From assembly GCF_945290125.1 (NCBI RefSeq), contig NZ_CALYQV010000002.1, forward strand, positions 21,010-85,009: 64,000 nucleotides of DNA, read 5' to 3'. The notes beneath the pieces are model-generated. The model worked only from the letters and a program-made list of their open reading frames with translations, did not search any database and was not told the origin of the DNA. Source of the stretch: an uncultured Lactobacillus sp. GTDB lineage: Bacteria; Bacillota; Bacilli; Lactobacillales; Lactobacillaceae. The position numbers and the translations under genes are program-made. The number at the start of each line of letters is the position of its first letter. Position 1 is the first letter of the stretch. This document shows positions 27,451-36,798 of this stretch, piece after piece.

Positions 27451-28176
27451 CTATAACCCAACTAGGTGGGCAAATACCGGCACTAACAGATTATCAACTA
27501 AAGCTGTAGCAACAACCGCTACTGCAGCAGTAGCTCCCTGAACGGAACCTAATTCTAAAGCAAAAGCAGAACCAATAGTATGTCCTGCAGCTCCCAGTCC
27601 TAAGCCTGTACCTAAAGGATCACTGTTCAAGTTAAACCACTTAACCAATTGCTTTCCTAAGGCATAAATAACTACAGCATTAAGTATACATGCCATAGCA
27701 GTTACTGAAGCATTACCGCCAATTGCGTTTGTTAATGGCATTGCTACTGCTGTTGTAGCAGACTGACTGAGCATTGACTTTATTCCAACCGCATCCAGTC
27801 CGACCGCTTTAGCAACAAGAGTTATTAAAGCCATTGAAATTAACGTTCCAAAAACTAAGCCCAAAAGAATTACTAACCAGTTTTTCTTTACGACATCGTT
27901 ACGCTTATACAATGGCACTGCGAAAGCAATTGTAGCTGGAGTGATGAACCAGAAAATGATATCACCTCCGGGTTTATAGGCTTTAGTATAAATAGTGGCA
28001 GTTGTAACGTTGAAATACTTCGCCAGAACAATTAAAACTGCTATTCCTAAAACCATGGCTACAAATAACGGTTGAAAAAGGAAAAAGCCTTTAGACTTCT
28101 TAAACAACCATTGACCAATTAAAAATACAATCAGAGATAAGAAAACGCCAAATAGTGGATTGGTAATGTATTTCAT
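27451..28176 (-). CDS. lrgB: LrgB/CidB-family membrane protein
   Basis: 241 residues with about seven hydrophobic segments, of the LrgB family (PF04172). Conserved stretches are LPLTN-like AMPLTNAIGGNASVTA and GLGLGAAGHTIGSA. LrgA and LrgB form a two-component membrane system. It was first described as antiholin-like in staphylococci, and was later shown to move pyruvate in Streptococcus mutans (LrgAB) and Bacillus (PftAB). It starts 3 nt after lrgA and ends at a terminator. Downstream of lytSR, as in the classical arrangement. Confidence 0.92.
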   Translation of the reverse strand: MKYITNPLFGVFLSLIVFLIGQWLFKKSKGFFLFQPLFVAMVLGIAVLIVLAKYFNVTTATIYTKAYKPGGDIIFWFITPATIAFAVPLYKRNDVVKKNWLVILLGLVFGTLISMALITLVAKAVGLDAVGIKSMLSQSATTAVAMPLTNAIGGNASVTAMACILNAVVIYALGKQLVKWFNLNSDPLGTGLGLGAAGHTIGSAFALELGSVQGATAAVAVVATALVDNLLVPVFAHLVGL

Positions 28177-28179
28177 TAT

Positions 28180-28611
28180 TTAACATCCCCCTACTTTTTT
28201 ATGGTCAATAACGGTTAATTGGTTATTGGTTATTTTTTCTATAACCCAGCTAAAAAATTTAGTAGTATATGCAGTAACAACCAATAAAATAATGGTAGAA
28301 GCTATTACTACTATAATTAATTGCAAGCCCTGTGCTTTCATAATCTTTAAATTTCCGGCCAGTGAAATTCCAGAGGGAACAAACATAAACCCAATTAGAG
28401 AAATTAATGCGCTGCCGAAAGAATCAACCCACTCAACCTTAATTACATGAAATGTCAGTAAAACGTAAAGCAGGACTAATCCTATTACCGGAGTAGGTAC
28501 TGGAAAAGTTTTAGGCATCAGGTCAGAAATTATCTGGGCAGTAAACAAAATTGCCGCATAAATAAACATCTGAACTAAAATTGGTGCTGATTTTGTCTTT
28601 TCTTTTTTCAT
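28180..28611 (-). CDS. lrgA: LrgA/CidA-family membrane protein
   Basis: 143 residues with four membrane helices, of the LrgA family (PF03788), with PVIGLVLLYVLL and FMFVPSGISL. It is the partner of LrgB. Transcription should depend on LytR, encoded just upstream on the same strand. The 155-bp gap before it contains cre-like sequence near 28682-28695 (TGTAAGCGATTTAA, two mismatches), so CcpA may add control. Confidence 0.9.
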   Translation of the reverse strand: MKKEKTKSAPILVQMFIYAAILFTAQIISDLMPKTFPVPTPVIGLVLLYVLLTFHVIKVEWVDSFGSALISLIGFMFVPSGISLAGNLKIMKAQGLQLIIVVIASTIILLVVTAYTTKFFSWVIEKITNNQLTVIDHKKVGGC

Positions 28612-28766
28612 AAAAATCGCTTTCCTTTCTCATTACAGCTTTCTTGCTTTCAAGTACTAAGATAATAGCTAATTTGAGTTCTGTAAGCGATTTAACTGCG
28701 AAATGCAAAAAATGACCTGTGAATTACACATGAGCAAACTCACAAGCCATTGTTATCAGATTAAAT

Positions 28767-29504
28767 TTACATACCCAGTTGTGCATTTAATTCTTTGCGA
28801 TAAGATCTGCCAACTTGAATTTTAGAATTGTTGTCCATGATTAATAAAGAAGTATGATTAAACCAAGGTTGAACTTCTTTAATATTTTCAATATTTACTA
28901 TTGCATTGCGATGAACTTGCATAAAGCACGAGTCAGTTAAACGCTCCTTCAGCCAAGATAATGTTTTACGCGTTTCGTATTTTTGCTTTTCAGTTTCAAT
29001 TGTTAGTACACCGTTATTGACTGTTGCTGCTATTATTTCAAGTTTTTTAACGACAACGTTACGATCCTCAAGCTCAATACTTAAAACTTCACTTTCTGCT
29101 TTTTCATGTTGCACAACACTGTTACTTTTAGTTTTTAACACCTTTTCTGCTTTTTGCAAAGCTTGGTCAATTCTTTCCTGCTCAAATGGTTTGAGAACAT
29201 AATCTAGTGCTCCCACATCAAAAGCTTTAACTGCATAGTCATCATATGCCGTTGCAAAGACTATCATGGGTGAATAATTTAACTGTTTAAGCTCATCTGC
29301 TAATTCAAAGCCATTCTCTTCATTAAGTGAAATATCCAAAAATAACAAGTCAATTTCATGTTTGAGTAAAGTTCCCTGTGCTTCTTTAATATCTTCTGCT
29401 TGATAAAGTTTTACACTTTTTTTATTTAAAACCGGACTCTTTTTAATCAAGTAAGATAATTCAGCGCGAGCTAATGGCTCATCGTCAACTATCAGGATTT
29501 TCAT
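28767..29504 (-). CDS. lytR: LytTR-family response regulator (LytR)
   Basis: 245 residues. The receiver domain (about 1-120) has acidic pocket VDDEP, phospho-Asp in LFLDISLNE, and TA/K residues in FATAYDDY and LKPF. A LytTR DNA-binding domain follows (about 140-243, with FMQVHRNAIVNI and VGRSYRKEL). The ATG at 29504 is preferred: it has GAGGGG 9 nt upstream, while the ATG at 29513 would touch it. It is the response partner of LytS, 27 nt upstream, and the likely activator of lrgAB. Confidence 0.92.
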   Translation of the reverse strand: MKILIVDDEPLARAELSYLIKKSPVLNKKSVKLYQAEDIKEAQGTLLKHEIDLLFLDISLNEENGFELADELKQLNYSPMIVFATAYDDYAVKAFDVGALDYVLKPFEQERIDQALQKAEKVLKTKSNSVVQHEKAESEVLSIELEDRNVVVKKLEIIAATVNNGVLTIETEKQKYETRKTLSWLKERLTDSCFMQVHRNAIVNIENIKEVQPWFNHTSLLIMDNNSKIQVGRSYRKELNAQLGM

Positions 29505-29531
29505 TTTAAGCATCCCCTCTAACTTCTAAAT

Positions 29532-31262
29532 TCATTTTTTGGCATTTTTCAACGGTATCTCAGCTTTAAAAGCAGTACCATTCTCACCAGTTTGGATTTG
29601 TAATTGACTATTAGTACCGTATAAGCCTATCAGACGTTTATTTAAATTATAAAGTGCAGTACCGCTGCCACCGGATTCACCAATTGGTTCTTTACCCAGT
29701 CTTTTTAAAATATTTGGTTTAATACCAATACCATTGTCTTTAACCAAAATTATAAAATATTCATTTTTAGAGCTTAAATTTATAATGACTTTATTACCAG
29801 TTTTTCTGCCCTTAAATGCATGTTTAATGGCATTTTCCACAAATATTTGTAAACAAAATGATGGTAATAATGTATTATCCGGTACAGTTATTTGATAGTC
29901 AACCGTGAATTTATGAGGAAAACGCAGCTCTTCAATTCCAATATATGCACTGACATACCTTTTCTCCTGCTCAAGAGTGATTTCTTTTGCCTGCCCATTT
30001 TTTAAACTTAGTCTAAAAAATGTGCTAAGTTCCATTAATGCTCTGTGAGCTTCATCAACATTTACTCTCATTAACGCACCAATAGTATTAATAGCATTAA
30101 AGAAAAAGTGCGGATTTATTTGAACTTGCAAAGCTCTAATTTCTGCTTCATTCACTAAACTTGTCTGCTGCTCAGCAATCCCAATGGCCAATTGACCTGA
30201 AAAAATCATGGCTAGTCCGCGAACTAAATTTTCTTCAACTACTGTCATTTCTTGTTCTGCACAAAAATAGAGTTTTAATGCACCAATAGTTTTTTTATTC
30301 ACCTGTAAAGGACAAACAATTGCGGAAGTTAAGGGACAGTCTTGATGAGGACAGCCAATTTCATTTTTGGAATGTGCCAATTTTTCTTTGCCGGTAGCAA
30401 TAACAGTCTTGGATAAGTCGGTAATTACTGGTTCTCCAGCTATGTGATGGTCTTGGCCTGCACCAACATGAGCTAAAACATTAACTCGATCAGTTAGACC
30501 CACAGCATCAAAATTAGTGTATTTCTTGATGATTTTACAAACATGTTTAGCAGAATCAGAATCAAGGCCATGACGAAAATAAGGCAACGTTTTGTTCGCC
30601 AGTTCCAGAACATCCTTGGTCTGAACAACACGAAGTTGACGCTCATTAGACAAATAAGTCTTCAAAATTTCAATGAATAAACAAGACCCAACCGTATTCA
30701 GCAAAATCATAGGTACAAAAATTAATTTGATTAAACCAAATCCATGAAAAGCAAAAATAAAAATCATTTGAATTAATTCTGCTAAAAAAGACAAGATAGC
30801 CACCCAAAATGTTGATGGGTATAAATTATTTTTCTTAACCTTATCACCTAAAATTCCGATTAAATATCCAATTAAGACTGAACTTACAATATAAAAATAG
30901 TCAGAAAAGCCACCAAAAATGACTCGATGCAATCCACCTACTAAACCAACTAAAAGTCCTACATAAGGTCCCGCGGTGAGACTGGCAGTAGTAATAACTA
31001 GCATTCTTGTATTAGCAATCGAGTCGGTTTGGGGTAAGCCCGTAATAATCAAAGGAGTAAAAATTTCTTTTGAACTCGAAATTTCTACACCAGTGAGATT
31101 CGCAATTACCACAAAGAGCGAAAAAATAATGAATAACCAAATTTGTGATTTTAGTGTCCTTTTCTCAATTAAATCCCTAAAAAAACGCATGTTAACAAGG
31201 AGAAACGCCAGTATCATAATAATACCAAGGCGTTCTGATAATAATATGAATAGATTGAACAC
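29532..31262 (-). CDS. lytS: LytS-type membrane sensor histidine kinase
   Basis: 576 residues. Five or six membrane helices form a 5TM-5TMR_LYT sensor (about 1-190). A GAF domain follows (about 215-355), then a His_kinase domain with the phospho-accepting His in QINPHFFFNAINTI. The HATPase domain has N-box FVENAIKHAF and G-box motifs DNGIGI and GGSGTALYNL. The true start is a GTG at 31262, giving the usual VFNLFILL N-terminus and having GGAG 6 nt upstream. In Bacillus this family senses external pyruvate; here the ligand is unproven. Confidence 0.92.
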   Translation of the reverse strand: MFNLFILLSERLGIIMILAFLLVNMRFFRDLIEKRTLKSQIWLFIIFSLFVVIANLTGVEISSSKEIFTPLIITGLPQTDSIANTRMLVITTASLTAGPYVGLLVGLVGGLHRVIFGGFSDYFYIVSSVLIGYLIGILGDKVKKNNLYPSTFWVAILSFLAELIQMIFIFAFHGFGLIKLIFVPMILLNTVGSCLFIEILKTYLSNERQLRVVQTKDVLELANKTLPYFRHGLDSDSAKHVCKIIKKYTNFDAVGLTDRVNVLAHVGAGQDHHIAGEPVITDLSKTVIATGKEKLAHSKNEIGCPHQDCPLTSAIVCPLQVNKKTIGALKLYFCAEQEMTVVEENLVRGLAMIFSGQLAIGIAEQQTSLVNEAEIRALQVQINPHFFFNAINTIGALMRVNVDEAHRALMELSTFFRLSLKNGQAKEITLEQEKRYVSAYIGIEELRFPHKFTVDYQITVPDNTLLPSFCLQIFVENAIKHAFKGRKTGNKVIINLSSKNEYFIILVKDNGIGIKPNILKRLGKEPIGESGGSGTALYNLNKRLIGLYGTNSQLQIQTGENGTAFKAEIPLKNAKK

Positions 31263-31432
31263 GTCTTTCTCCAATCTGCAAATCAAGTCGGAATTAACCT
31301 TTTATATCATATTAGTATGGCAAATTTTTCAGTTTAAGCAATAGAAATCGCATTCAACTGCTCAAAATAATGTTTGAAATGATAAAATTAGGGGTTTAAA
31401 TTTTTTCAGTATACTTAAACTAATTTTTAGTC

Positions 31433-31467
31433 AGAAAAAAGCACTAAGCCAACTAACAGCTTAGTGC
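31433..31467 (-). terminator. Terminator of the fruR-fruK-fruA operon
   Basis: GCACTAAGC / GCTTAGTGC (31441-31449 with 31459-31467) with a 9-nt loop, followed by T residues on the minus strand. Confidence 0.85.
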
Positions 31468-31503
31468 ATATTTTTTAACTCTCAATAGCATCTAAAATTG
31501 AAT

Positions 31504-33474
31504 TTATTTTTGATCTTGGTTGTCAACAGGCTTTTTCCACAAACCTAAGATTACACCTGCAACAATGGAGCCAATGATAGTAGCAACAAAGTACAGTAAA
31601 ATGTGGTTAGCAAGTGGAGATACCCAGAGACCACCGTGAGGTGCAGGAACACCAATGCGCCATAGACCTACTAAGGCACCGCCAACGGCAGATCCAATAA
31701 TACATGAAGGCAAAACGTGTCCTGCATCAGCTGCAGCAAACGGAATAGCACCTTCAGTAATGAATGAAAAGCCTAGAATCCAGTTGGTTAAACCAGCGCG
31801 CCGTTCATCCATAGTGAACTTGTTCTTAAAGAAAGTTGTACCGATTGCAGTCGCAAATGGCGGTACCATGCCTCCAACCATTACGGCAGCCATCATTACT
31901 GCGGCAACCGTTGAATGAGGGTCATTAGCAAAAGCACCGGAAGCAAAAACGTAAGCGGCTTTGTTGAAAGGTCCACCCATATCAATTGACATCATGGCAG
32001 CTAAGATAGTGGTTAAAACTACTAAATTGCCAGTGCCCATTTGGTTTAAGAAATTAGTAATCGCAAAGTTAACGGCACTAAAGATTGGGTTAACAATGTA
32101 GTACATAATAAGGGCAATGAAGAGCAGGCCTAAGATTGGGTAAATCAGCATCGGCTTCATTCCTTCAAGAGACTTCGGCAACTTGGCGAACAATTTCTTT
32201 AAGCCGACTACTAAATAACCAGCAATAAATCCAGAAGCAAGTCCGCCTAAGAAACCGGCAGGAGATTTGGCATTAGTTACCACATTGGCAACATAAGCAC
32301 CACCATAGGCACCACTATAAACTGTGGCCATGAAACCACCGACAAAACCAGGCATTAATGCCGGCAAGTCTCCGATTGATTCGGCGATGTAACCTGACAA
32401 AATCGGCACCATGAAGGCAAAAGCCATGTTTCCGGCATTATTTAAGAAAATAAAGGCAGGAGATTTAGGACCACCAGCGTAGTTTTCCACAATAAAGGAA
32501 ATTGCCATTAAGATACCGCCACCGATAACAAATGGCAACATGTGAGAAACGCCGTTCATGAGGTTCTTGTAAATTGAACCCCAAATACCTTCTTTAGCAT
32601 TGCCACTGTCATCGCTACTCGTTTCACCGTTTGAATGGTAGACACTGGCTTTAGAAGCCAAAATGTCATCAATCAATTCATCAGGTTTGTTGATACCGTC
32701 AACAACGGGACGAGAAATTAACGGCTTGCCATCAAAACGAGGCATGTCAACTTTCTTGTCTGACGCAATAACAACCCCTTGAGCACGGCTAATCTCATCG
32801 GCAGTCAATTTGTCCTTGACGCCTTCTGAGCCGTTGGTTTCGATACGTACATCAACACCACGCTTTTTACCAGCTTTAATTAAAGCTTCTTGAGCCATAT
32901 AGGTGTGGGCAATACCGTTAATACATGCGGTAACACCGACAATTAAAGGCTTCTCTACCTTATTAGTTTCACTGGTACTTGCAGCTTGTTCTTTTTCGGC
33001 TTTTTTAGCTTCATCCTTTTGCTGTTCCGCATCTTCAAAAAGTTGGATCACTTCTTCAGGAGTTTGCGCTTTTTTAAGAGCATTAACCAGATCAGGGTCA
33101 ATTAATAAGCCGGACAATTTAGCTAAAGCTTGTAAGTGAGTATTGTCAGCGCCATCTGGAGCAGTAATCATAAAGAATAAATGAACTGGTTGACCGTCAA
33201 GCGAATTGTAGTCAATCCCCTTTTCACTTTTAGCAAAAAGCACGCGCGCTTTGTTAATTGTCTTATTCCGAGCATGTGGCATCGCAATACCATCGCCAAT
33301 ACCCGTGGTAGATTCGTTTTCACGAGCCCAAATTGACTTAATGAATTCATCTTCGTCATTGACGATGCCGGTTTTGACTTCTAAATCAGCCATTTCTTTA
33401 ATAGCATCTTCTTTGTTAGTCGCTTTAAGCGCCATAATCATGGATTCAGGAGCCAAAATATCTTTAATTTTCAT
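31504..33474 (-). CDS. fruA: Fructose PTS EIIABC permease (FruA)
   Basis: Imports fructose and releases fructose 1-phosphate. Single 656-residue chain: an EIIA domain (about 1-150, active His in AMPHARNKT), an Ala/Glu/Lys-rich linker, a EIIB domain (about 172-270, phospho-Cys in GVTACINGIAHTYMA) and an EIIC domain (about 295-650, ending in an 8-10 helix bundle with PAPHGGLWV). This is the standard Gram-positive FruA layout. It is the third gene of fruR-fruK-fruA, 16 nt after fruK, and is followed by a terminator. Confidence 0.95.
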   Translation of the reverse strand: MKIKDILAPESMIMALKATNKEDAIKEMADLEVKTGIVNDEDEFIKSIWARENESTTGIGDGIAMPHARNKTINKARVLFAKSEKGIDYNSLDGQPVHLFFMITAPDGADNTHLQALAKLSGLLIDPDLVNALKKAQTPEEVIQLFEDAEQQKDEAKKAEKEQAASTSETNKVEKPLIVGVTACINGIAHTYMAQEALIKAGKKRGVDVRIETNGSEGVKDKLTADEISRAQGVVIASDKKVDMPRFDGKPLISRPVVDGINKPDELIDDILASKASVYHSNGETSSDDSGNAKEGIWGSIYKNLMNGVSHMLPFVIGGGILMAISFIVENYAGGPKSPAFIFLNNAGNMAFAFMVPILSGYIAESIGDLPALMPGFVGGFMATVYSGAYGGAYVANVVTNAKSPAGFLGGLASGFIAGYLVVGLKKLFAKLPKSLEGMKPMLIYPILGLLFIALIMYYIVNPIFSAVNFAITNFLNQMGTGNLVVLTTILAAMMSIDMGGPFNKAAYVFASGAFANDPHSTVAAVMMAAVMVGGMVPPFATAIGTTFFKNKFTMDERRAGLTNWILGFSFITEGAIPFAAADAGHVLPSCIIGSAVGGALVGLWRIGVPAPHGGLWVSPLANHILLYFVATIIGSIVAGVILGLWKKPVDNQDQK

Positions 33475-33490
33475 TTAAATTCTCCTCAAT

Positions 33491-34405
33491 TTACGAAATT
33501 TCTTCAACATTAATTTGTGGCAGCACCGCATCAATCTGACTTTTAACGGCAATATCTTTAGTAAAAGCTGTGGCAGCACCACAGGCCATACCGATACGGA
33601 AACTTTCTGCTGGATCATTTGTTTTCACATAAGTACCAACAAAACCAGCTATCATAGAGTCTCCTGCACCAACCGAATTGACTGCAGTTCCAACAGCTGC
33701 TTTAGCATGATAAAAATGCTTAGGGGTTATCAAATAACCACCCTTACCAGCCATGGAGACCATAACATTTTGTGCACCCAAGTTAAGCAATTTGCGTGCA
33801 CATTCAAGCATCTTTTTGTCAGAATTAAAAGTAGTATTAAATAAATCAGCTAGTTCATGATGATTGGGTTTAATTACAAGTGGTTTGTAGCTTAAAGTAT
33901 CGAGTAATGCCTGACCGGTAGTATCAATCACAAAATCTGCTTTGGCCTCTTTTATAGTAGGCAAAAGTTTTTTGTAAAAATCTACTGGTAAGCTGGGAGC
34001 TAATGAACCACTTAAAACTACTATGTCACCTTTTTGCAAGTCATTTAGTCGCGCTTTAAAAGCAGTTATTTCCTGCTCTGTAATATTAGGCCCGGCAGCA
34101 TTAATTTCTGACTCCTGCTCTGCGTGCACCTTCACATTAATGCGGGTCACATCAGAAATAGTAACAAAATCGTTAACAATGCCGCGCTGATTAAGTTGGC
34201 GTACCAGCTCTTTGCCAGTAAAGCCACCCACAAAACCCCAGGCAGTATTATCAATATCCAGCTGATTAAGTATTTGTGAAACGTTAATCCCTTTACCGCC
34301 CGCCAAAAACGAGCAGTTATTAGCGCGATTAACTTCACCACGGTTAACCTGCTTTAATTGAATTACATAATCCAAAGCAGGATTAACGGTAACCGTATAA
34401 ATCAT
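33491..34405 (-). CDS. fruK: 1-phosphofructokinase (FruK)
   Basis: Phosphorylates fructose 1-phosphate to fructose 1,6-bisphosphate, feeding glycolysis. It is a PfkB-family sugar kinase of 304 residues, with IYTVTVNPALDY at the start, the GGKGINVSQILN substrate motif and the GAGDSMIAGF catalytic motif (Asp as base). The ATG at 34405 overlaps the stop codon of fruR by one base (TAATG) and has AGGAG upstream; the longer frame with two extra codons is not needed. Confidence 0.95.
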   Translation of the reverse strand: MIYTVTVNPALDYVIQLKQVNRGEVNRANNCSFLAGGKGINVSQILNQLDIDNTAWGFVGGFTGKELVRQLNQRGIVNDFVTISDVTRINVKVHAEQESEINAAGPNITEQEITAFKARLNDLQKGDIVVLSGSLAPSLPVDFYKKLLPTIKEAKADFVIDTTGQALLDTLSYKPLVIKPNHHELADLFNTTFNSDKKMLECARKLLNLGAQNVMVSMAGKGGYLITPKHFYHAKAAVGTAVNSVGAGDSMIAGFVGTYVKTNDPAESFRIGMACGAATAFTKDIAVKSQIDAVLPQINVEEIS

Positions 34406-35160
34406 TAGCAAATCTCCTTCAGTTTAATTTTGACAGGCAGTAATTTTTTCTCTTTTGCACTTAACGCAGTAGTGAGAACTGTGACGTTTTTGACTTGCGC
34501 AAAAGTAGCAAAACTGCACTCGCCAATTTTAGAAGTATCGGCCAAAATATATGTCTGATTAGCTTGAGCAATTGCTGTTTTTTTAATTGCGGCTTCTTCA
34601 GTATCAGGTGTGGTTAGATTGCCACGGTCATCAAGTCCATTTGTGCCTACAAAACTGGCGGAAAAGTTCATCCTCTGCAGTTGTTGCAGAGCAGCTTGTC
34701 CCACTACCGCATGTGTATTTTCTTTGATTCGGCCACCCAAAAGTATAGTCTCAATCCCATGGTTAATAGCACAAAGTGCAGTTTCTAAACCATTAGTCAC
34801 AACGGATACTCGTGGAATATCAGCAATAAAAGGAACCATCTCATATGTTGTTGTTCCTGCATCAATAAAAATATAGTCATATTGATGCACAAAATTCTTA
34901 ACAGCATATTGAGCAATCAGCTTTTTATCATTATGGTTCATAGATAACCGAATATGTTGCGACACATCATGAGTAAAACTTTTGACTGACTGGGCACCGC
35001 CATGCACCCGTTTAATCAAACCTTTTTCTGCCATTTGATTTAGATCTCGTCTAATGGTTGACTCTGAAGTTGAAGTTATTGAGCAGAGATCACTAACACG
35101 GCATAAACCATGCTGGTTAACGAAATCCTCAATCACTTTTTGCCTTTCAGGCGTTAACAT
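34405..35160 (-). CDS. fruR: DeoR-family repressor of the fructose operon (FruR)
   Basis: 251 residues. An N-terminal DeoR helix-turn-helix (about 15-55, with SESTIRRDLNQMAEKGLIKRVHGGA) is joined to a DeoRC sugar-phosphate sensor domain with IFIDAGTTTYEM and GTNGLDDRGNLTTPD. Fructose 1-phosphate is the usual inducer. I start at the ATG at 35160 (MLTPERQ), which has GGGGTGA upstream and the normal family N-terminus. It is the first gene of the operon, so it controls its own synthesis. Two direct repeats upstream are its likely binding sites. Confidence 0.92.
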   Translation of the reverse strand: MLTPERQKVIEDFVNQHGLCRVSDLCSITSTSESTIRRDLNQMAEKGLIKRVHGGAQSVKSFTHDVSQHIRLSMNHNDKKLIAQYAVKNFVHQYDYIFIDAGTTTYEMVPFIADIPRVSVVTNGLETALCAINHGIETILLGGRIKENTHAVVGQAALQQLQRMNFSASFVGTNGLDDRGNLTTPDTEEAAIKKTAIAQANQTYILADTSKIGECSFATFAQVKNVTVLTTALSAKEKKLLPVKIKLKEIC

Positions 35161-35200
35161 ATATTTCACCCCAGCGAGTATTTTATGCGCTTTAATAATT

Positions 35201-35260
35201 AAAAGCAATCATTTTCAATCATAGTTTGTCACTTTCCTGCAAAATCGTTCATTTTCAGCA
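35201..35260 (-). promoter_or_regulatory. Two direct repeats, likely FruR operators
   Basis: AAAAGCAATCATTTTCAATC (35201-35220) and AAAATCGTTCATTTTCAGCA (35241-35260) share AAAA-C--TCATTTTCA. They are exactly 40 bp apart, near four helical turns, so both face the same side of the DNA upstream of fruR. Confidence 0.5.
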
Positions 35261-35321
35261 AAAAAAATAGAAATCGCATAAATTATGCAACTTCTATTAT
35301 GCTAATCAAAACAATTTCCAG

Positions 35322-36485
35322 TTAAAAATAGTCATAAAAACTTACTTTACCGTTTAAAAATTCCAATTTACTGGAACTCAGTTTTTTTATTAATCCTAAA
35401 TTTATTGCTTGCTTTAAAGTTAAATGGCCTAGTAAAACCTTTGTCCAGTTAGTTATTGACCCATTAAAATCAGGTTTGGCACTGGTTTTAACGCAACTGG
35501 TTTCACCAGAATTATTCACCAGATGCCAAACCCCAGCGTTCCACGGACAAATGTCATCCTCTGTAACTTCTAAATTGGCAGTTCTTTCACCAACAAACTT
35601 CACGGCAGACGCAATTTCCCCAAAGTCAACAATTCTTGACATCATGTAAGGCCGAATACTAATGCTTAAGCCACTTTGATCAGGAAAATATTCCTCAAGC
35701 AATGAATCTTCTGGTGCTGTAATTTCAAACTCGGTACATGAAGATATGTGACCACCAATAAAATTAAGCAATGCCGTGATGGCAGTGGCGTTTGTATAAT
35801 ATATTTCGTCAACCTTAAATTTTTTGTTTGCAAAACGATAAAACATATAGGCCTGAGGAGCTTGATTTTCATCAACATAAATAACAATGTTTCTATCAGG
35901 ATAATAAGTTTCCAGTCTGTGCCACCACCATTTTGCTCTAATAACTGTATTACGTTCCTCACCTGCATTAATTTGCTTTTGGTATAGCTTTTTTATCAAA
36001 CTGCTTAATGTCGGATTGCTCCAATTACCTCTTACAATTTTGCCAGTCTTGGGTAACTTGAAATACTTAAACATTGTAGGTTTAATACTATATGTTTTTT
36101 GATAAATACTATTTTCATAACCATATTGCTGATAAAATGTTTCGGACCACGGTGCTAAATTAGATAGTGAAACACCTTCGTCATGAAGATCTTCCAGTAT
36201 TTCTTTCATTAGTTTGGAAATATCTCCACGGCCGCGATTTTCCGGATATGATGAGACATAGCCAATTCCTGACATTTTAATTTGATGATCAAAAATCTGA
36301 CTTGCAAAATGGATCGCCATAATATAACTTGCAAGTTTACCATCATGAAAAATGCCATAACTGTCACTGTGCCGATAACAACTCATAAAATTATTATCTT
36401 TTTTCAGATCATTAGTTTTTAAAAAGGCATATTGAATTAAAGGGACAACTTCATCTAAAATTTCATTAGTTTTATCTAGTTTCAT
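35322..36485 (-). CDS. Eis-type GNAT N-acetyltransferase
   Basis: 387 residues. A GNAT fold (about 1-150) has the acetyl-CoA segment VSSYPENRGRGDISKLM. A second, degenerate GNAT domain and a C-terminal SCP2-like domain (about 285-385) follow, the three-part Eis plan (Enhanced intracellular survival family, PF13527/PF13530). Such enzymes acetylate amines, including aminoglycosides in mycobacteria; the natural substrate in lactobacilli is unknown. It stands alone, divergent from the fused ThrE gene. Confidence 0.8.
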   Translation of the reverse strand: MKLDKTNEILDEVVPLIQYAFLKTNDLKKDNNFMSCYRHSDSYGIFHDGKLASYIMAIHFASQIFDHQIKMSGIGYVSSYPENRGRGDISKLMKEILEDLHDEGVSLSNLAPWSETFYQQYGYENSIYQKTYSIKPTMFKYFKLPKTGKIVRGNWSNPTLSSLIKKLYQKQINAGEERNTVIRAKWWWHRLETYYPDRNIVIYVDENQAPQAYMFYRFANKKFKVDEIYYTNATAITALLNFIGGHISSCTEFEITAPEDSLLEEYFPDQSGLSISIRPYMMSRIVDFGEIASAVKFVGERTANLEVTEDDICPWNAGVWHLVNNSGETSCVKTSAKPDFNGSITNWTKVLLGHLTLKQAINLGLIKKLSSSKLEFLNGKVSFYDYF

Positions 36486-36798
36486 TAGTTTTCATTTCCT
36501 CAGCTAATATTTATTTTTACGCGCTTTAAAGAACGGTTCAATGCTTGCCAGTCAATTTCTAACTATAATCAATCAGCAATTTTATAATACCGTTTTCATA
36601 AAAATTGATCTAGCTTAAATTAATTGGCCTATGCGTCTTTAGCTATACTCATAATTATATGAACAGAATAATATTATTTTGGTCTAACGTATAAGCCGAT
36701 TGATATTTTTGCCACAATATACCTTGTCAAATTGGTCCAGCCACTAATATGGTAAAATTAAAACACTATATTAATAAAAGAAAGGTCAAAAAGCAGTT
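36486..36798. other. Intergenic region between divergent eis-like and thrE genes
   Basis: 313 bases without a credible gene. A weak promoter candidate for the rightward gene is TTGTCA (36724-36729) and TATGGT (36748-36753), spaced by 18 nt. AAAGG lies before 36799. I see no clear operator. Confidence 0.4.
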
